64,000 nucleotides of DNA from Ancylostoma caninum (Eukaryota; Nematoda; Chromadorea; Rhabditida; Ancylostomatidae). Positions 1-12,600 of this stretch are shown here, piece by piece. Under the pieces are notes generated by a model. That model was not told the DNA's origin and searched no databases. It saw only the letters and a program-made list of their open reading frames with translations. The stretch is from the NCBI GenBank assembly GCA_037903475.1, contig JBAJFG010000380.1, forward strand, positions 100,813 through 164,812. Direction: 5' to 3'. Position numbers and translations under genes: made by a program. Numbering within the stretch: the first letter of the stretch is position 1; each line of letters opens with the position of its first letter.

Positions 1-477
1 TTGAACCAAAGCAAACTTTTGTCAACGATAACCATTCAGATGTGATGTAGAATGATCACACAGGATTTGATGAGTGCCTCTATGTTGAATTCTATTTGAT
101 ACAAAGGCGATGAACAACTTACGCCGTGCACGACATGACATGCTCGAACAAGCCATTTTGCCTCCCAAGTACCGTCTTGGGAAACTAATTCTTTCCTCCA
201 GAAATATTATCTGATCTTATGAATAAGAGAGAATTTGATCGATTCATACAGAAAAAGAGGCCTTATTGAAGAATTAAGGCCACAATTATGTTTCCTTTTT
301 ATGATGGGATTTAGGAAGCGACTGTGTGCAGTGACGATTGGATCTCGTGCATGTCGTAGGCTGTTCATCGCCTTTGTATCAACTAGAATTCAACATAGAG
401 GCATTCATCAAATCCTGAGTGATCATTTTACATCACACCTGAGTGGTCATCGTTGACAAAAGTTTGCTTTGGTTCAA
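1..477. repeat. Foldback / long-TIR element
   Basis: The first about 145 bases and the last about 135 bases of this segment are inverted copies of each other. The left end begins TTGAACCAAAGCAAAC and the reverse complement of the right end begins with the same 16 bases, with the match continuing at roughly 85-90 percent by eye. The middle (about 150-340) is unique and codes for nothing I recognise. This is the structure of a non-autonomous DNA transposon or foldback element. The window starts exactly at the left end, so no target-site duplication can be checked. Confidence 0.75.
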
Positions 478-3400
478 GAAAGTGCAGTTATCCCCGTGGG
501 TCAAGGCGCGACAGCACGATAAAGCTGCCACAAACTCGAGGCCTTGTACCTGAAAAGCGCTTATAAAACTCATTTCTAGCGGAAAATGGTTCTAAGATAA
601 ATTCTAGATGGTTCCATGCTTGATACGTCTAGAACGTTTATGCTAAAAAACTTTAAAGCACAGTTCAAGAAACTAAAATCGATGTTGGGCCGAACCTCAT
701 CTGGAACACCTACACCAGTTTGAAGAACCGAAGGTTCGGATTAGCAATGGATAGGGAATAACCCACTGGTAACAACTGCACTGACAGATTCCGTTTTCTG
801 GGTAAATCGTTTCATCAAGTCCAAGTGTCCCTATAATTTTGAAACACTGGTTTTTCTATCTTTCTCTATAAAAATCTTATTTATTGATGATGTCAATGGA
901 AAATATGCCTCTAGAGGTTATTTCACATCCCGAATTGAATAACGAAAAAATCAGATCGATTGGTTCACGGTGAAGCTCGCTACAGCAAAAAATCGGGTGT
1001 CCCTATAATTATGAAACGCACTGTAGATCTTTTCCATCTGAGAGGAACTTCCGACCTCATGTAGGAAAGATTAAATAAGTATTCCAGAGGGTAGCCAATT
1101 TTCTTAACAAATTTCAATGGGATGAAATCGGGTGTAATTGACATGGAGTTCGGTCATCTTGATAACATTTCAATGATTGCGTCTTTATAGAACCACGTTG
1201 TTGGTTCCATTGTAGGAAAAATGGGCTCAATCTCTTCTAAACTAGACGTGGTCTCATTAGAGGAGCTCTTAAACTGTAAAGCGAGAATTTCTGCTTTATC
1301 TGATTCTTCAAGAAGAACTTCACCATTAGTTTTGACCAAAGCAGAAATCGTTCATAAGGAGCTGACACGAAAAAAGAATCAATGCAGAGATGCTTAATGA
1401 TCTGGGAGTGTTCTTCATTAAAAAAATCACCAGAGCCAGCGCCATGAATCGTATCGTGGAAAGCGATAAGCCAGCTCTTCTACAGTTTGAAAGGTGAGTT
1501 CTTGTGTCGGTGTAAGGTAGTATGTTCTCGATTTCACGTGAAGGGCATACGAGGGAAGCTCTCTTAGTATTTGAGGAACAATACCTTCGGCCAGTTAAGT
1601 TTCACTTCACTTCTTTGTCTCTTATGGTATCCTGTGGCGATATCCTGAAACAATTGCCGATGCCACTATAATTGTTGCGTTTTAAGGGAAGGTTATTCAC
1701 CATTCGCCGCTCTCTCGAAGGCAGCAGGGTTTCGAGTCTGGCGAAATACCTCTTGGAAGTCACCCATGTTGTGGACTTGCTTTGCTGTAAATAACGATGA
1801 TTCGCAGGATGCCATGAAGGCGAGGGGTCTCCCCCACTTTTGGCCGCCGGCGCACTCTTATCGGAGCGGTGGACCCGTCTCCAGGCCTTCCCCCAGTTCT
1901 GGGCGCCGGCACACCCATATCACAGTGGTGGACACGGGTCCAGGCCTTCACCCACTTCTGGGCGCCGGCGCACCCATATCACAGTGGTGGATCCGGCTCC
2001 CCCATTTTTGGGCGTCGGCGCACCCGTTGAACTGTTGCACCTACTGTATAGGTCCAACAGTTCAACGGGTGTCATCATCCAACCTTTCGCTCGACCTCCT
2101 CTCTACCCCACTCCACCATATCACACCCGATCGTTGCCTTTTATATGATCTAGCAATCACCACACAATCACGATCACTGACCAATCGTAGAAATTCGTAA
2201 CGCTCTGACACACACGTACACTCACAGACACACAAACGGCTAAGCGCGTTATTACAAGCCATGATAGTCTTACCATTTCCTGCGCTTACTTACTATCCAT
2301 ATTCATGGAAAATAGATACTAAACGATTATTTCTCCTTTTCCTCATCTTTTTTCCCCTTCCAATGAATCCTCATTCCACGAAATTTTTGGATTGGGGTAA
2401 CATATACATAGATATAGTATGGTATTCACAGGAAAGAAAATTGAAATTAAACCAGTTGTAATGGAGAAGATTCAGAGAAAACCAGATGAGCCTATGTTTA
2501 TAACCGAAAAAGTTATTATTATAACATAAATAGAATCCCGTATAAATACTTGATTTTGAACAAACCTTGAAAACTCGGATATTTAGAAAGGAGAGGTCAC
2601 CGATCAGGTAGAAAGGTAGAAGAAATAAATGTCTCGTTCATTCTCTGCCTGAGTCCGCAAAAAGATACATAAATGACGAGGTCAAGACAGCAAACCAAAG
2701 CCACATTCTTTGGTCATTCGTGTCGCAATTTATTGTCCTAAAAAATTAGCATTTCACCACAGAAACACTGTTAAGTATTCGTATCGAATCAGATTCGAAG
2801 ATTTGCTCACTTGAAAAAAGAGGGATCCACATTTCTTCTTATATTTCCCCTAAGGTCGTAGGTCTCTTCTTTCTTCATATACTCGAATTTTTGTGCTATT
2901 GAAAATTGAATTATTCAAATTTCTATCCCTAATACGTACACCATTTGATCCGAAGCGTATGTGGAAGGCGACTATTGTGAGGGAAGCGCGTGTTTACTTT
3001 GCAAGTTGGGCTAATACATCATAGTGCATCCACGTACGTAGTTAGAGCACCTTGCTGATTTGCCTAATTTTCCAAGTATAAGCGGAACGTGACACCCATA
3101 GCCGCAGATCTTCATCTTGGTAACTCTTCCTTGTTTGCAATTCTTGGAAGCTATTCCACCCTTCTGCGAACTCGTTTCTGGGGCTATTTATTTCCGAAAA
3201 ACACGCCTTCTCCTTCACGAACTTCACTTACTTCTCTTGTCTTCCTTCATACGGGGTGAGTGCTCTGTGAAGTCTATTATACGTCCTCTGTTTTTGCCCA
3301 ATGCCGGAAGTGGAGCGCCTATTTTCCCGCCATTCACGGCGAGTGACAAGTGCGAAGGAATTAGCCGCCGTTATTGTTCATGACTGATAGCGCTGCCCTT

Positions 3401-6400
3401 TTACTCAATCTTCCCACGGCTTTCCTTTTATGGGAAAGTACTCCCTGGAAACGGTTCAAAGTTCCCAGAGCGAATTAGTTACCACTCGATGGATAAGTGC
3501 GTTCTATTCCTGGCTATACACACACACTTGTCATGCTCGGTGTGGAAGCAGGCCTATTTCTTCGAAGCAGTGAAAGAGGCTGCTTCCAAGCAAGGTGCGG
3601 GCTCTGTTTTTCTCAAAATTCTTTCGAATCTGAGCTTATTCACTTATTTATTTATTTATTTGGGTAACTGTTTGCTTTGTAGTGCTTGTATGTGTGCCTT
3701 AACGTTACCTCCCGCAAGGGAACAGTACAACGAAAGAAATCACGCAAATAGTATGAAAAATTCGTCTCTCTAGCAATTATTCTTTTGATTTTCGTCTGTT
3801 GATTTATTGATATTGAATTTTATTGTTTTTTTTTTCAATTTGGACCTAACCAGCGCTGAAAATCGCGCACTCTCAATCTATACATGTTTTTTGAACTCTG
3901 GACATCCTGTTGTGATTGTAATGTTGTGAGATGGTGGTGCCAACGACATTTTAGCTCTCATTGCAATTGAAGGCACCTCGAAATCTTTTTTCTTGGGATT
4001 TTCGCCCGAAAAGAATTTTCGGAAATATGCGTGGATCTATGATTAGCCCACGAAAACTCTGTTTTCGAGCCTCAACTTTTGAGAAGCTTGTGGGCGGGGT
4101 CAAGGCAGGATTAAGGATTTGCGCACCTTGCATTCCCTTGCTGGTTAGATGCGGTGCGCACTTTCTATCCCGTTAGGTAGTGAATGACGAGGAATGGTTA
4201 CGAAGAGTATGAATCTCCTCAGAAGACGCATGCCCGAGACAGTATTATTCATAAAACCTGCCCTTAGGCTCGGACCGCATATCTCGGCTCCGCCTACAAT
4301 CTCCTCAAGAATTGGTGCGCGGAAATGGGTTTTCGGCAGCATTCCATGGAATCACGTATGTGTAGCATTGTGTTCAGCAGCTTCTGGCTCTTTTCATGCG
4401 AAAATCTCAGAGACGATTCCGAGGTAGGACCGTGGCTTTGACAACACTTATTAATCATAAGATCTTCTTCGTAAACTGTACCGAATTTCCGCTCATTTCT
4501 GCGATTTACATCTGCGTTGCCATCTGCTGCGAGTGTAGATTTATGGCTTCAAAACTTTGAGAGACGAATTACTTGTAGCTTCTTCGAGAAGTTTAAATGT
4601 TTTCTTTTCTCAAAAGAAGACAGATGATTTGTACTATCAGATGTGATAATTTTTCATCTTGTTTTGTTAGGTAGCGGATTGTAACTTATTATGAGAAACG
4701 GTCGTAGGTGCAGCCTGCCTGACTCCTCTTCGAAGAGTTGATTCCGACCTATCCAGCATGAGCATGAATTCAGGTAGCGAGATTTATCCTGTAAGAAAAT
4801 GTCCGCAAAAAGTAGCTTAATCTGGTCACCAAAATTCACCAACAGCTACTGAAATTCGGCTGAATCTAGATCGGTTCCGAGAACTAACGACGAAGAATGC
4901 ACAGCATGGATAATGATGAACGAATTTAGCCATGATGGATTAACCAGAATTCAGCCGCACGGTCCTTTCCTGTGTGCAGTTTTCTAGTTTTTTAAGTTTC
5001 TCAACTCATTAAGCAAATTCACTATTCACTCACGTAGCCAGCTCCCTGAAATGTTAAAAATTATCTCAACTAAAGTTAGTATTAGAATGGAAGGGGTGTA
5101 AGCGAGTTGTCTGCACCATCGGCAGCAGTATGCAATTTTATAGCGTTTTGGGAAATTATGGCTCTGACAATAGAAAAACAGGAGCTGAACAGATGTGCGA
5201 CGATTGTTTCACAGGTCATTACTTTCCAAAGTACTGCTTAAAAACATATAAAAGATTTGATATGGAAAAAAACTATCCAGTGAAGAATTCGAGAAATGTG
5301 CAGTTTTTAATATTTAGTCCTCTACTGGCTCTGAACCTCATTTGCATCTGCATCTACCTTTCTAGTTCCATTTCCATTGATTATGTAATCCAGTAAAAAA
5401 GAATAACGGTTGTAAAAATAGGGGTAATAAAAAATAATTCTGCTCATTTGCGACATTTTGGGATCTGACTTGCGGTTTCCATCTAACATTCTTCCCATCC
5501 TTCTTCATTCCGACGAGGAAGCGCACGGCGCTGCGCTCGTGACGGTGAGCCATCTGTAGGGGTTCTTCTCCGATCGAGGAGTGTTCAGTAACTCAGCTGT
5601 GGCCCGTCTCACATTGCCGTGTTTTCCCCACGAATCTGTTTGTTTGTTGTGTGTGGGTCTGCGAGTGTCTTAAATCCGTCGCTGAATGCAGTTGGACATC
5701 TGCACGGCTCGCTGGAAGCGCTCCACGTCGCGAAAACAGCATCGAACCCGAGCTGCTGCTCCGCCGCTACCCATCCGCGCCTCGTTTCCTGGCCAGACTC
5801 GCAGAAACGCCTCGCTCCATTTCGTTGCTTGTTCTGGCTGAAGAAAGAAACCCAGTTCAATTCGTTCCTCAGCTCCTTTCACGTGTTATCGTTTGCTTAC
5901 TTGCACTTGTGGAAATCCCTGTTTTCAACATCTTTGTCCTGATTTCTATCGGGGCAAAGACTTCTCAGAATTCTGGTTAGTGGGAACCCGTAGTGGAATC
6001 CATGAACGTCAATGGGAAAACGGTGACTTTCTAGTTGTTCCATGGTTGACCACTTTCCACCAGTCATTTGCAGTACTTCACTGTTTTCAACATCCGTTTT
6101 TCATGCTTGCCCTGAGGAAAACCTTGGGTGAAATGCACCAATTTCCGCCTGAGGAGGAACTGTTTAGCCCTGGGTTCAGGGTAGATTTATGCCTTCCGGG
6201 AAGGGTTCATCAAGACGAACACCGATGGTTTCGGCGGAAACACCATTTTGTTAATGAGTTAGGAAGCAAAGCCGGAAGATGCTCTCATTGGCATACGAAC
6301 TGAGCAACCCACTCCAATTCCTTCCTGAATACCTTCTTTCTTGAGGAAGAAAACGCTCCAGCATTTCTTGCCTAATTTTATTTTTCCTCCTTTTTTTCTT

Positions 6401-9360
6401 ACTTTTCTAGATCCGAAATCTCCAACGCTTATGTTCAGTTAACATGTGAGAAATGTTTTTAGTGGATCAAACTTACGCAAATGGAGCAGTAGGACTGTAG
6501 GGGAAAGTTATGAGAAGAACAAGTGATGATCTGGCTTCTTCCACATTAATTTCGCTGGTTTTCCGTGACTATTTCGTTGGCTACTCACTACACTCGCTAC
6601 CGAACAGGAACCGAACTACATATTTATTCTAATCAATTTTTAACCACTTGCTGTGCGGAGATGTCTTGCTGCACGCTGCAAGAAAGTTCGAATTCTCGGC
6701 CTATTCAAATTCAAATAAACGAATTCAAAGGAATGTACTGCATTAATCATTTCCGGCTATAATTTTTATTTTAAGGATATAATTTTTTTAAGGATATAAT
6801 TTTTGTAACGTTTTCTGGGAAAATTTCATCTTAACTATCGCATGAAATTCATGGGAAAGGAATAGCAACTTGAAAAGGTTCTGACCCACACACCGTCAGA
6901 AAATTATTGAAAACAGGACGAAAAGGTTTGCTTCGGAAGCACGAAATGAATTCGGTGGTCGGATTAAAAATCTTTGCAATTTCCGCAAGTTAGAGGCAGT
7001 TTTTCATGTTGACATGAAGTTCTCATCAAAAAATTGTGTAACATCACATCATTTAGTTATTATTCATTCATTCATCTTCTCATGTCGTATTAAACAAAAT
7101 AAATAAATTTATCTACCCAGACGAATATTCGAAATAATGTGTGAGGTCAAATTGCCGCGGTGGTTTTGAAAATTGGCAAACTCTGCAAAAGTTCCGCTGA
7201 TGTTTTTTAATTTTTTCTTAAGTTTATAGCAGAAGATTTTACTTTATCACATCTACGTGAATGCGTCCAGAACATCGCTAGGATTGTTTCGCAAACCATA
7301 AAACTTCCTTTCCTAGAACACTAATGGTACTTGCATTTTATTTGTTGTGGCGGCGAGGTCCCGGGCGTAACCTGATCCGCTCTCATGTCCGTTTTGACTT
7401 CCCCTATTGAGTAGCGCCAACGTCTAGCAGCACGCTCCGGTCTAATATTCCGTTGTTCCTATCAATGTTTTTGTGGATCACAAGATAAAGAAGGCCTTTT
7501 TGTTCGGGAACATTCTAGCTCTTGCTTGTTTCCCTCTTCGTAATCGTTCTCTCGCCACGCAGCAGCTTCTCGCCAGTTCAATTTCCGACGCAACGAGACC
7601 AGACGCCGAATCGGGCGTATTCCACAATACTGTTTACTATTTCCGGACCTTCGCGCGTGGAGCAGCGAACAAAGGCGGATTCCAGGCGGCAGCGAATTCG
7701 CCCGCATGGCCGAGCAGCCGCGGGTGCTGCAATCCCTTCACGATAGAAAGTGGCGTCTGACCAAGCTCCAAACGACTCGGGAAATTTCATTTCATGTTGT
7801 TGTTCTGGCTACGGTGCACTACTCGCTAGGCGGAATGGAGCTAATCGCTTTTGCTGTCCGTCTGCACCTGCAATTTACTCTGGATTTATTCTCGGAGCTG
7901 CAGAGGTCTTCTGAGAAATTGCTAGTAGATGCTCGAATCGTTTTAATCATGTTGACCAAATCCTATCCAATTCCTGCTTTTCTTTCTACTTGCGTCATGA
8001 TCTTCCCACCTCTTCTTTATGATCAATTGCGCTCATCACTGATGAGCGTCGGCAGAACTTATACAATGAGATGCAGAACGAACTACCTTATCAATTTCCA
8101 CCCCATGCACTCCATTTCTTTCACTGGAGATTCGGGATATCTCTAACCTCATCCTGGATTTCAGTGGGCAAGCGCGACCCGTGTCCTGTTTACCCTCTCC
8201 GGTATCGTTTTAGATCAGTAGAGTCCAGTAATGAGACCCATGGACATTACCGGGAAGGTTCTAAGCTTGCCGGTCACCCAATCTGGACGAGCTTCCGCAG
8301 CGAAATGTGGTACCCCTGACTATTCTTATCACTAGGTATCATCGCTTATCAAGAGCTGGAGTCCAAGCTACATACCTATGATTACCAGCTGAACTCGTCC
8401 ATTTCCGACGGGCGGTAGGTCGCATTGTAAACAGGAACTTTCACGAATTCCGCCTCTAAGATGGCCCAAGGCTAAAGCGCCTCGGAGAATAGTTACAAGT
8501 ATTGTGTTCGACCCGTCTAAATACCCAAGCCGTATTCTTCCAGAGCATATCTAATAGAACAGTATTGACTGTAGATGTGGGGGAATTCAACAGAAAATTT
8601 TGGGAAATATCACCTAGGTTTAGATGGATTCCAATAAAAAGCTTATTTAAACATTTTCCTGGACAGGATAATTTCTTAAAGGCTAAATCTAGCCATTAGT
8701 GGAAAGCTGAGATCCAGTCTTTCTACTTCCGAAATGTCTTTACTTTGGTATTTAGTCTTTCTATTCTAGGTGTCCTTAGAGATATATCGCGTAGAATCTA
8801 GGGTGATTTGAATTCCTTTATTATTGCAGTAGTGTTCGTACTCCTAAATTGCCGATTTCTACATTTCTGCTCTTATTTTCGTTGTATATTTCCCATCCTA
8901 AGATAATCCTTCTTGGACCTACCACTTGATGGGTGTTTAGCCAAATTCTTCAAAAATCTCTTGATTCAGTTATCATATTTTTTCCTTAAATCCTTATTCT
9001 CCTTTCCCTCAGTTCCTTTCTTTTCTCTACTATGTATGCTAAGGAAGAGTGTTGGTGTTTGATTTGGGTAAACGTGAACTTTTTCCACAAAGTCAAACTC
9101 TGAAATCGAAGACCGTCGACGTATTGTTATATTTGTAAATACTGAGTTATGTTTTTGTCATCTCTTTAGGAAAAAGCAGCTGATCAGAGTTCTGTCAGAA
9201 GTCGGAATTCGTGCATGACGAATAGTGTCTTAATCGAATAATATTTGAGTAATTATTTGAAAATTGGCGACTTAATCTAGGACCTATTGCCTCAAAGAAA
9301 TGTTGTATAAGATATTTTAACGTAACTGTTTGTTTTATTATTATTTTCAAGATATATTTA
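478..9360. other. Gene-poor stretch, no supported gene
   Basis: I see only short open frames with no recognisable domain, no convincing chain of splice sites and no RNA gene. Two locally GC-rich patches, about 5640-5860 and 7540-7760, contrast with the AT-rich surroundings and could be promoter or first-exon sequence of genes I cannot assemble. The interval about 4050-4340 contains a weak inverted resemblance (TTGTGGGCGG against TTGTAGGCGG on the other strand) that may be an old foldback. Everything else looks like intergenic DNA. Confidence 0.4.
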
Positions 9361-9386
9361 TTACTTGGGTAATTAAACCCAAGTAA
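9361..9386 (-). other. Palindrome containing an SL1-like 16-mer
   Basis: The segment is a 26-nt palindrome with 9-nt arms (TTACTTGGG and CCCAAGTAA). Read on the minus strand, positions 9379 down to 9364 spell GGTTTAATTACCCAAG, identical to the first 16 of 22 nucleotides of the nematode SL1 spliced leader. The match then continues TAATAA instead of TTTGAG, and no SL RNA body with an Sm site follows. It is therefore not an SL RNA gene. It could be a remnant of a retrocopied trans-spliced transcript or a coincidence helped by the palindrome. Confidence 0.45.
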
Positions 9387-9394
9387 TATTACTA

Positions 9395-9690
9395 GGGGCG
9401 CGTGTGGCGCAGTGGTAAGAGGCTCGCTGCGCACGCACACGATCGATGGTTCGATCCCGCCCGAGGCCAACCAAGCCTTCCATCCCTCCGGGGTCGGTAA
9501 ATTGGTACCAGAGGAGTCTGGGAGGATGAAGCACTGACTTGGTACATCGGGTGCCCCCCGCAAGTCATTGTACAGGGCACATACGCATTCAACGCCTCTA
9601 CGATGCTCAGATGAAGTCGAATGCGTGGCGCATCCCTCGTGACGGGATTGATTAACGCCGACCACTTTATCCTTTATCCTTTATTTATTA
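9395..9690 (+). mobile_element. tRNA-derived SINE
   Basis: The 5' part resembles a tRNA gene, with an A box TGGCGCAGTGG near 9405-9415 and a B box GGTTCGATCC at 9448-9457 at the right spacing. The acceptor and anticodon stems do not close into a normal cloverleaf, and a roughly 200-base tRNA-unrelated body follows instead of a terminator. The element ends in a short repeat of TTTATCC (9667-9683). This is the layout of a pol III-transcribed SINE that borrows a LINE's machinery; RTE elements in this window are candidate partners. The long minus-strand open frame over it is not a gene. Confidence 0.75.
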
Positions 9691-12600
9691 CTGCTTATTT
9701 GATATCAAACTAAATATTTAGTGATTTTATATCAAACTAAATATTTAGTGATTTTATTGCTCCATCTGGGTTCACAGAATGGCGGAGTCGCAACTTCCCC
9801 CCCCCCCCACCCTTCTCTCCTGGCTAGCAGCTCCTGCGTCCGGCACTGCCGTACACATTCGAACACTCGAATGGTCGAATCACGTGGCCCATTTCGTGCA
9901 AAGGACCAGTTGCACGTGGTGCCCCTTCTCGTGGCCCATGCTCCCGGAGGGACCACCCATTATCGCCTGCCTCCACGTCCCCAGGGGCCACTCTTACGGG
10001 GCCATCTGCTCTTTGTTCAGCAACTTCGGGCGTTCTTCGGTGCGGGCTGCTGAGCGTCGCGCACCGTCTGCCTCCGAGTTTCGCCGTCCGTCACCGCGCT
10101 CCGTTTCCTCTCTGTTTGATCTCTTTGCCACCTCGCCGACGTGCTCGTTTCGTTTCGAGTGCGCCCTCGTCAGTCCGCTTCACGTTTCGCGAACAGTTCG
10201 CCCCAGCTCTCAAGGGCAATTCTTTTTCCTGAGTGCCCTGGCGCTTTGTTCGTCGAAAGCTCTCAGTTCATCTGACCTAACTCCATTGTCGGTGTTGTTA
10301 GCGCCGAGTGCATTCGGAGGTTATTCTGCGTCATACACGTCCCAACGCCGCGCGCTCAACGGAAGACGTGCTGGCCCAGCGTGAGAAGTTCTCAGGCTTT
10401 ACGGGATTTCGTCTTACTAGCGAGATTCGGCACTGCTTCAGCTATTCTCGCTGAGATTTGCGGCAAATTATGAGGTCAGTCTGAAGCCGACTTTGATTTC
10501 TTATCCTTTGAGTGGCTTGGCAAGGACGATTAGTTCACGAATCTAGCCGTTGAAATCTAACAATACCTTTGCTAGTTGGATCCTTCTCAGAGCCCTGTGC
10601 GCTTCTGTTTTTTTTTCTTCGCTTCTTTTCTGTAAAGGGTTACGTACATCGTAACTTATCATGAAGTATGGGTAGACAATTAAGTGGGAAAATAAATGAA
10701 TAAACAAATGTAAGGGAATCACGCTTTCTAGTTCTGTAATGGGATTAGGCAACAAAATTTTTCCGGTTTGTATCTCGCTGGAAAATTAGGCTAGGAATGC
10801 TTGCACTATTTTGCTCTCCAATTCTTCACATCCATTTTTATCCGCCGTGGAAAATTTTCCTTTTTGTCCTTTCAGTATTTCAGCTGCAATTTCTCGCGCC
10901 CTTTGTTATGGTCATGGAAATTTGTCGTGTATGGTTCAAAAGCATTTTTCTTGAGCCACACGATGGATTACAATGACCTTTTCACAGCTAGAAAAAGTAA
11001 GAGAAATGCTTAATATGGGTAAGGAAAAGTTGCTAAGATCCGACGAATAAATTGAAAATTGCAACTGAAAAAGATACGGAAAATTCATATTGACATCTAA
11101 TATTTCCAAACTTCTATAGGATGGTCCGTTTTCTTTCACTGCTTTTCTCTCTTCTCTTTTATTTATGGCATTTTTTTCGCACCATTTGCAAAACGTTGGA
11201 CTACTGGATAATTGCAAAGCGTTGAATCGTCAGTTTGACATGTTCCTTAGCATCTTGTTCAAATTCTTTACGCTATGAAGCGAATCACCGACGCAAAGCA
11301 GACAGAATTCTTCTCTAGCTGAACTGTACAATCCTTATCCTTAGAATTACAATAAATCCTCGAAACTTTGTTTTTAAATGAGGTTAAAAATCACCGTTGT
11401 TTAGTACCACTTTCATTTTTATACTTTTCGCTCGCCAACACCCGGAAAGTTCGTACTCGCTCAGACATGCATTTGCTCAACCGGTTGAGCACGTTCCCGT
11501 CAATCCGTTAAACACCGGCACGATACTCGAAAACTCAATTTTTCCAGCCTCGCATGACTCTTTTATTCGTTTAACGTTGTTCAATGAGGGCTGGGAGGAA
11601 AAAGTGCTGTTCACCACTGACATCAGCACGACATCTACTTTCGCAGTATTTTCATTTATTTTTATCTGTTCGAATACACCCTGGGGTGTGTCATGCGAAA
11701 CAGATTTTCGAAGAACGAAGAAGGCAGTGCTCCATAACTTCTGGGAAAATCTGAAAGTTGCCGCTCAGGCTTCGCTTTACTGGCAATTACATGTCTGCTG
11801 AGCTCCAGACACTGAGTTATGGTCCCAGTAATTAACTGCACCTTGTCTGCCACCAATATCCTCCGACTGAAACCTTCAGTATGAATCACCTAAGTGATAG
11901 TCAGCGGGAAGGGAATTTCTGCAACTTCAGTCCATGTAATTTCACTGGCAAATGCGTGCCTACTTGCTGTAATCATTGCTCTATGTTTGAATTCATGACA
12001 CAAGTTTTTCTGCTCTGGAAATTCCTAGTTTATCCACGTGCGGTGTATGATATTCTGGCTACGCAATATTCTGCCCAACATATATGAAATTCTGTCTATT
12101 ATGATAAGTTCTGCTACTTTTTAAAACAGCAGACTACACTATGCTGATTTTTCAGGCAAACGTATCATGAAAGCCAGAACTCAACCACAAAAAAACCTAT
12201 AGGAGGGTGGATTCAAAAGAAGTATATCAGAAAAATCTAAAACTAATCTGAACACAGGTAATCAGCGCTGTCATATGAAGAAAAGGAAGTACGTTAGGAT
12301 AGGATGTGAGTAGGCACTGGGGAAACAAACCAGGATATGCAGTAGTAGTGGATTCCCACATCTGATACCTTATCTGTGAGGTCTTTTCGTGTTGGACACA
12401 ATATAAGACGGGCAAAATTTTATATACGACATCGGTCCCCGTACTAATGATCTTTGATCACTTCGCAGGTGCATAACCTGTGACGTGATTGTACCAATCG
12501 CATGTCAGTTAATTTGCTGTGAACACTAGACATTAAAGTGATGGAAATCCAACTATACGTTGAGGAATGCCGTCTGCCCAGCATGTGATTGAGAAGTTTG

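Noticed and set aside
4050..4340. Possible foldback element
   Set aside because: Inverted similarity is only partial by eye (about 70 percent over short segments) and ends cannot be defined.
5893..6303. 136-codon plus-strand frame
   Set aside because: No domain, no splice context, unlikely composition (many His, Phe and Trp).
9395..9470. Functional tRNA gene
   Set aside because: A and B boxes are present but the acceptor and anticodon arms do not pair and a SINE body follows.
9195..9665. 156-codon minus-strand frame
   Set aside because: It runs antisense through the SINE and its flank; composition follows the tRNA-like region and there is no domain.
9779..10384. 201-codon plus-strand frame
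   Set aside because: GC-rich, low-complexity translation starting in a C-run; no domain, no splice partners. It may be promoter or UTR sequence but cannot be supported as a gene.
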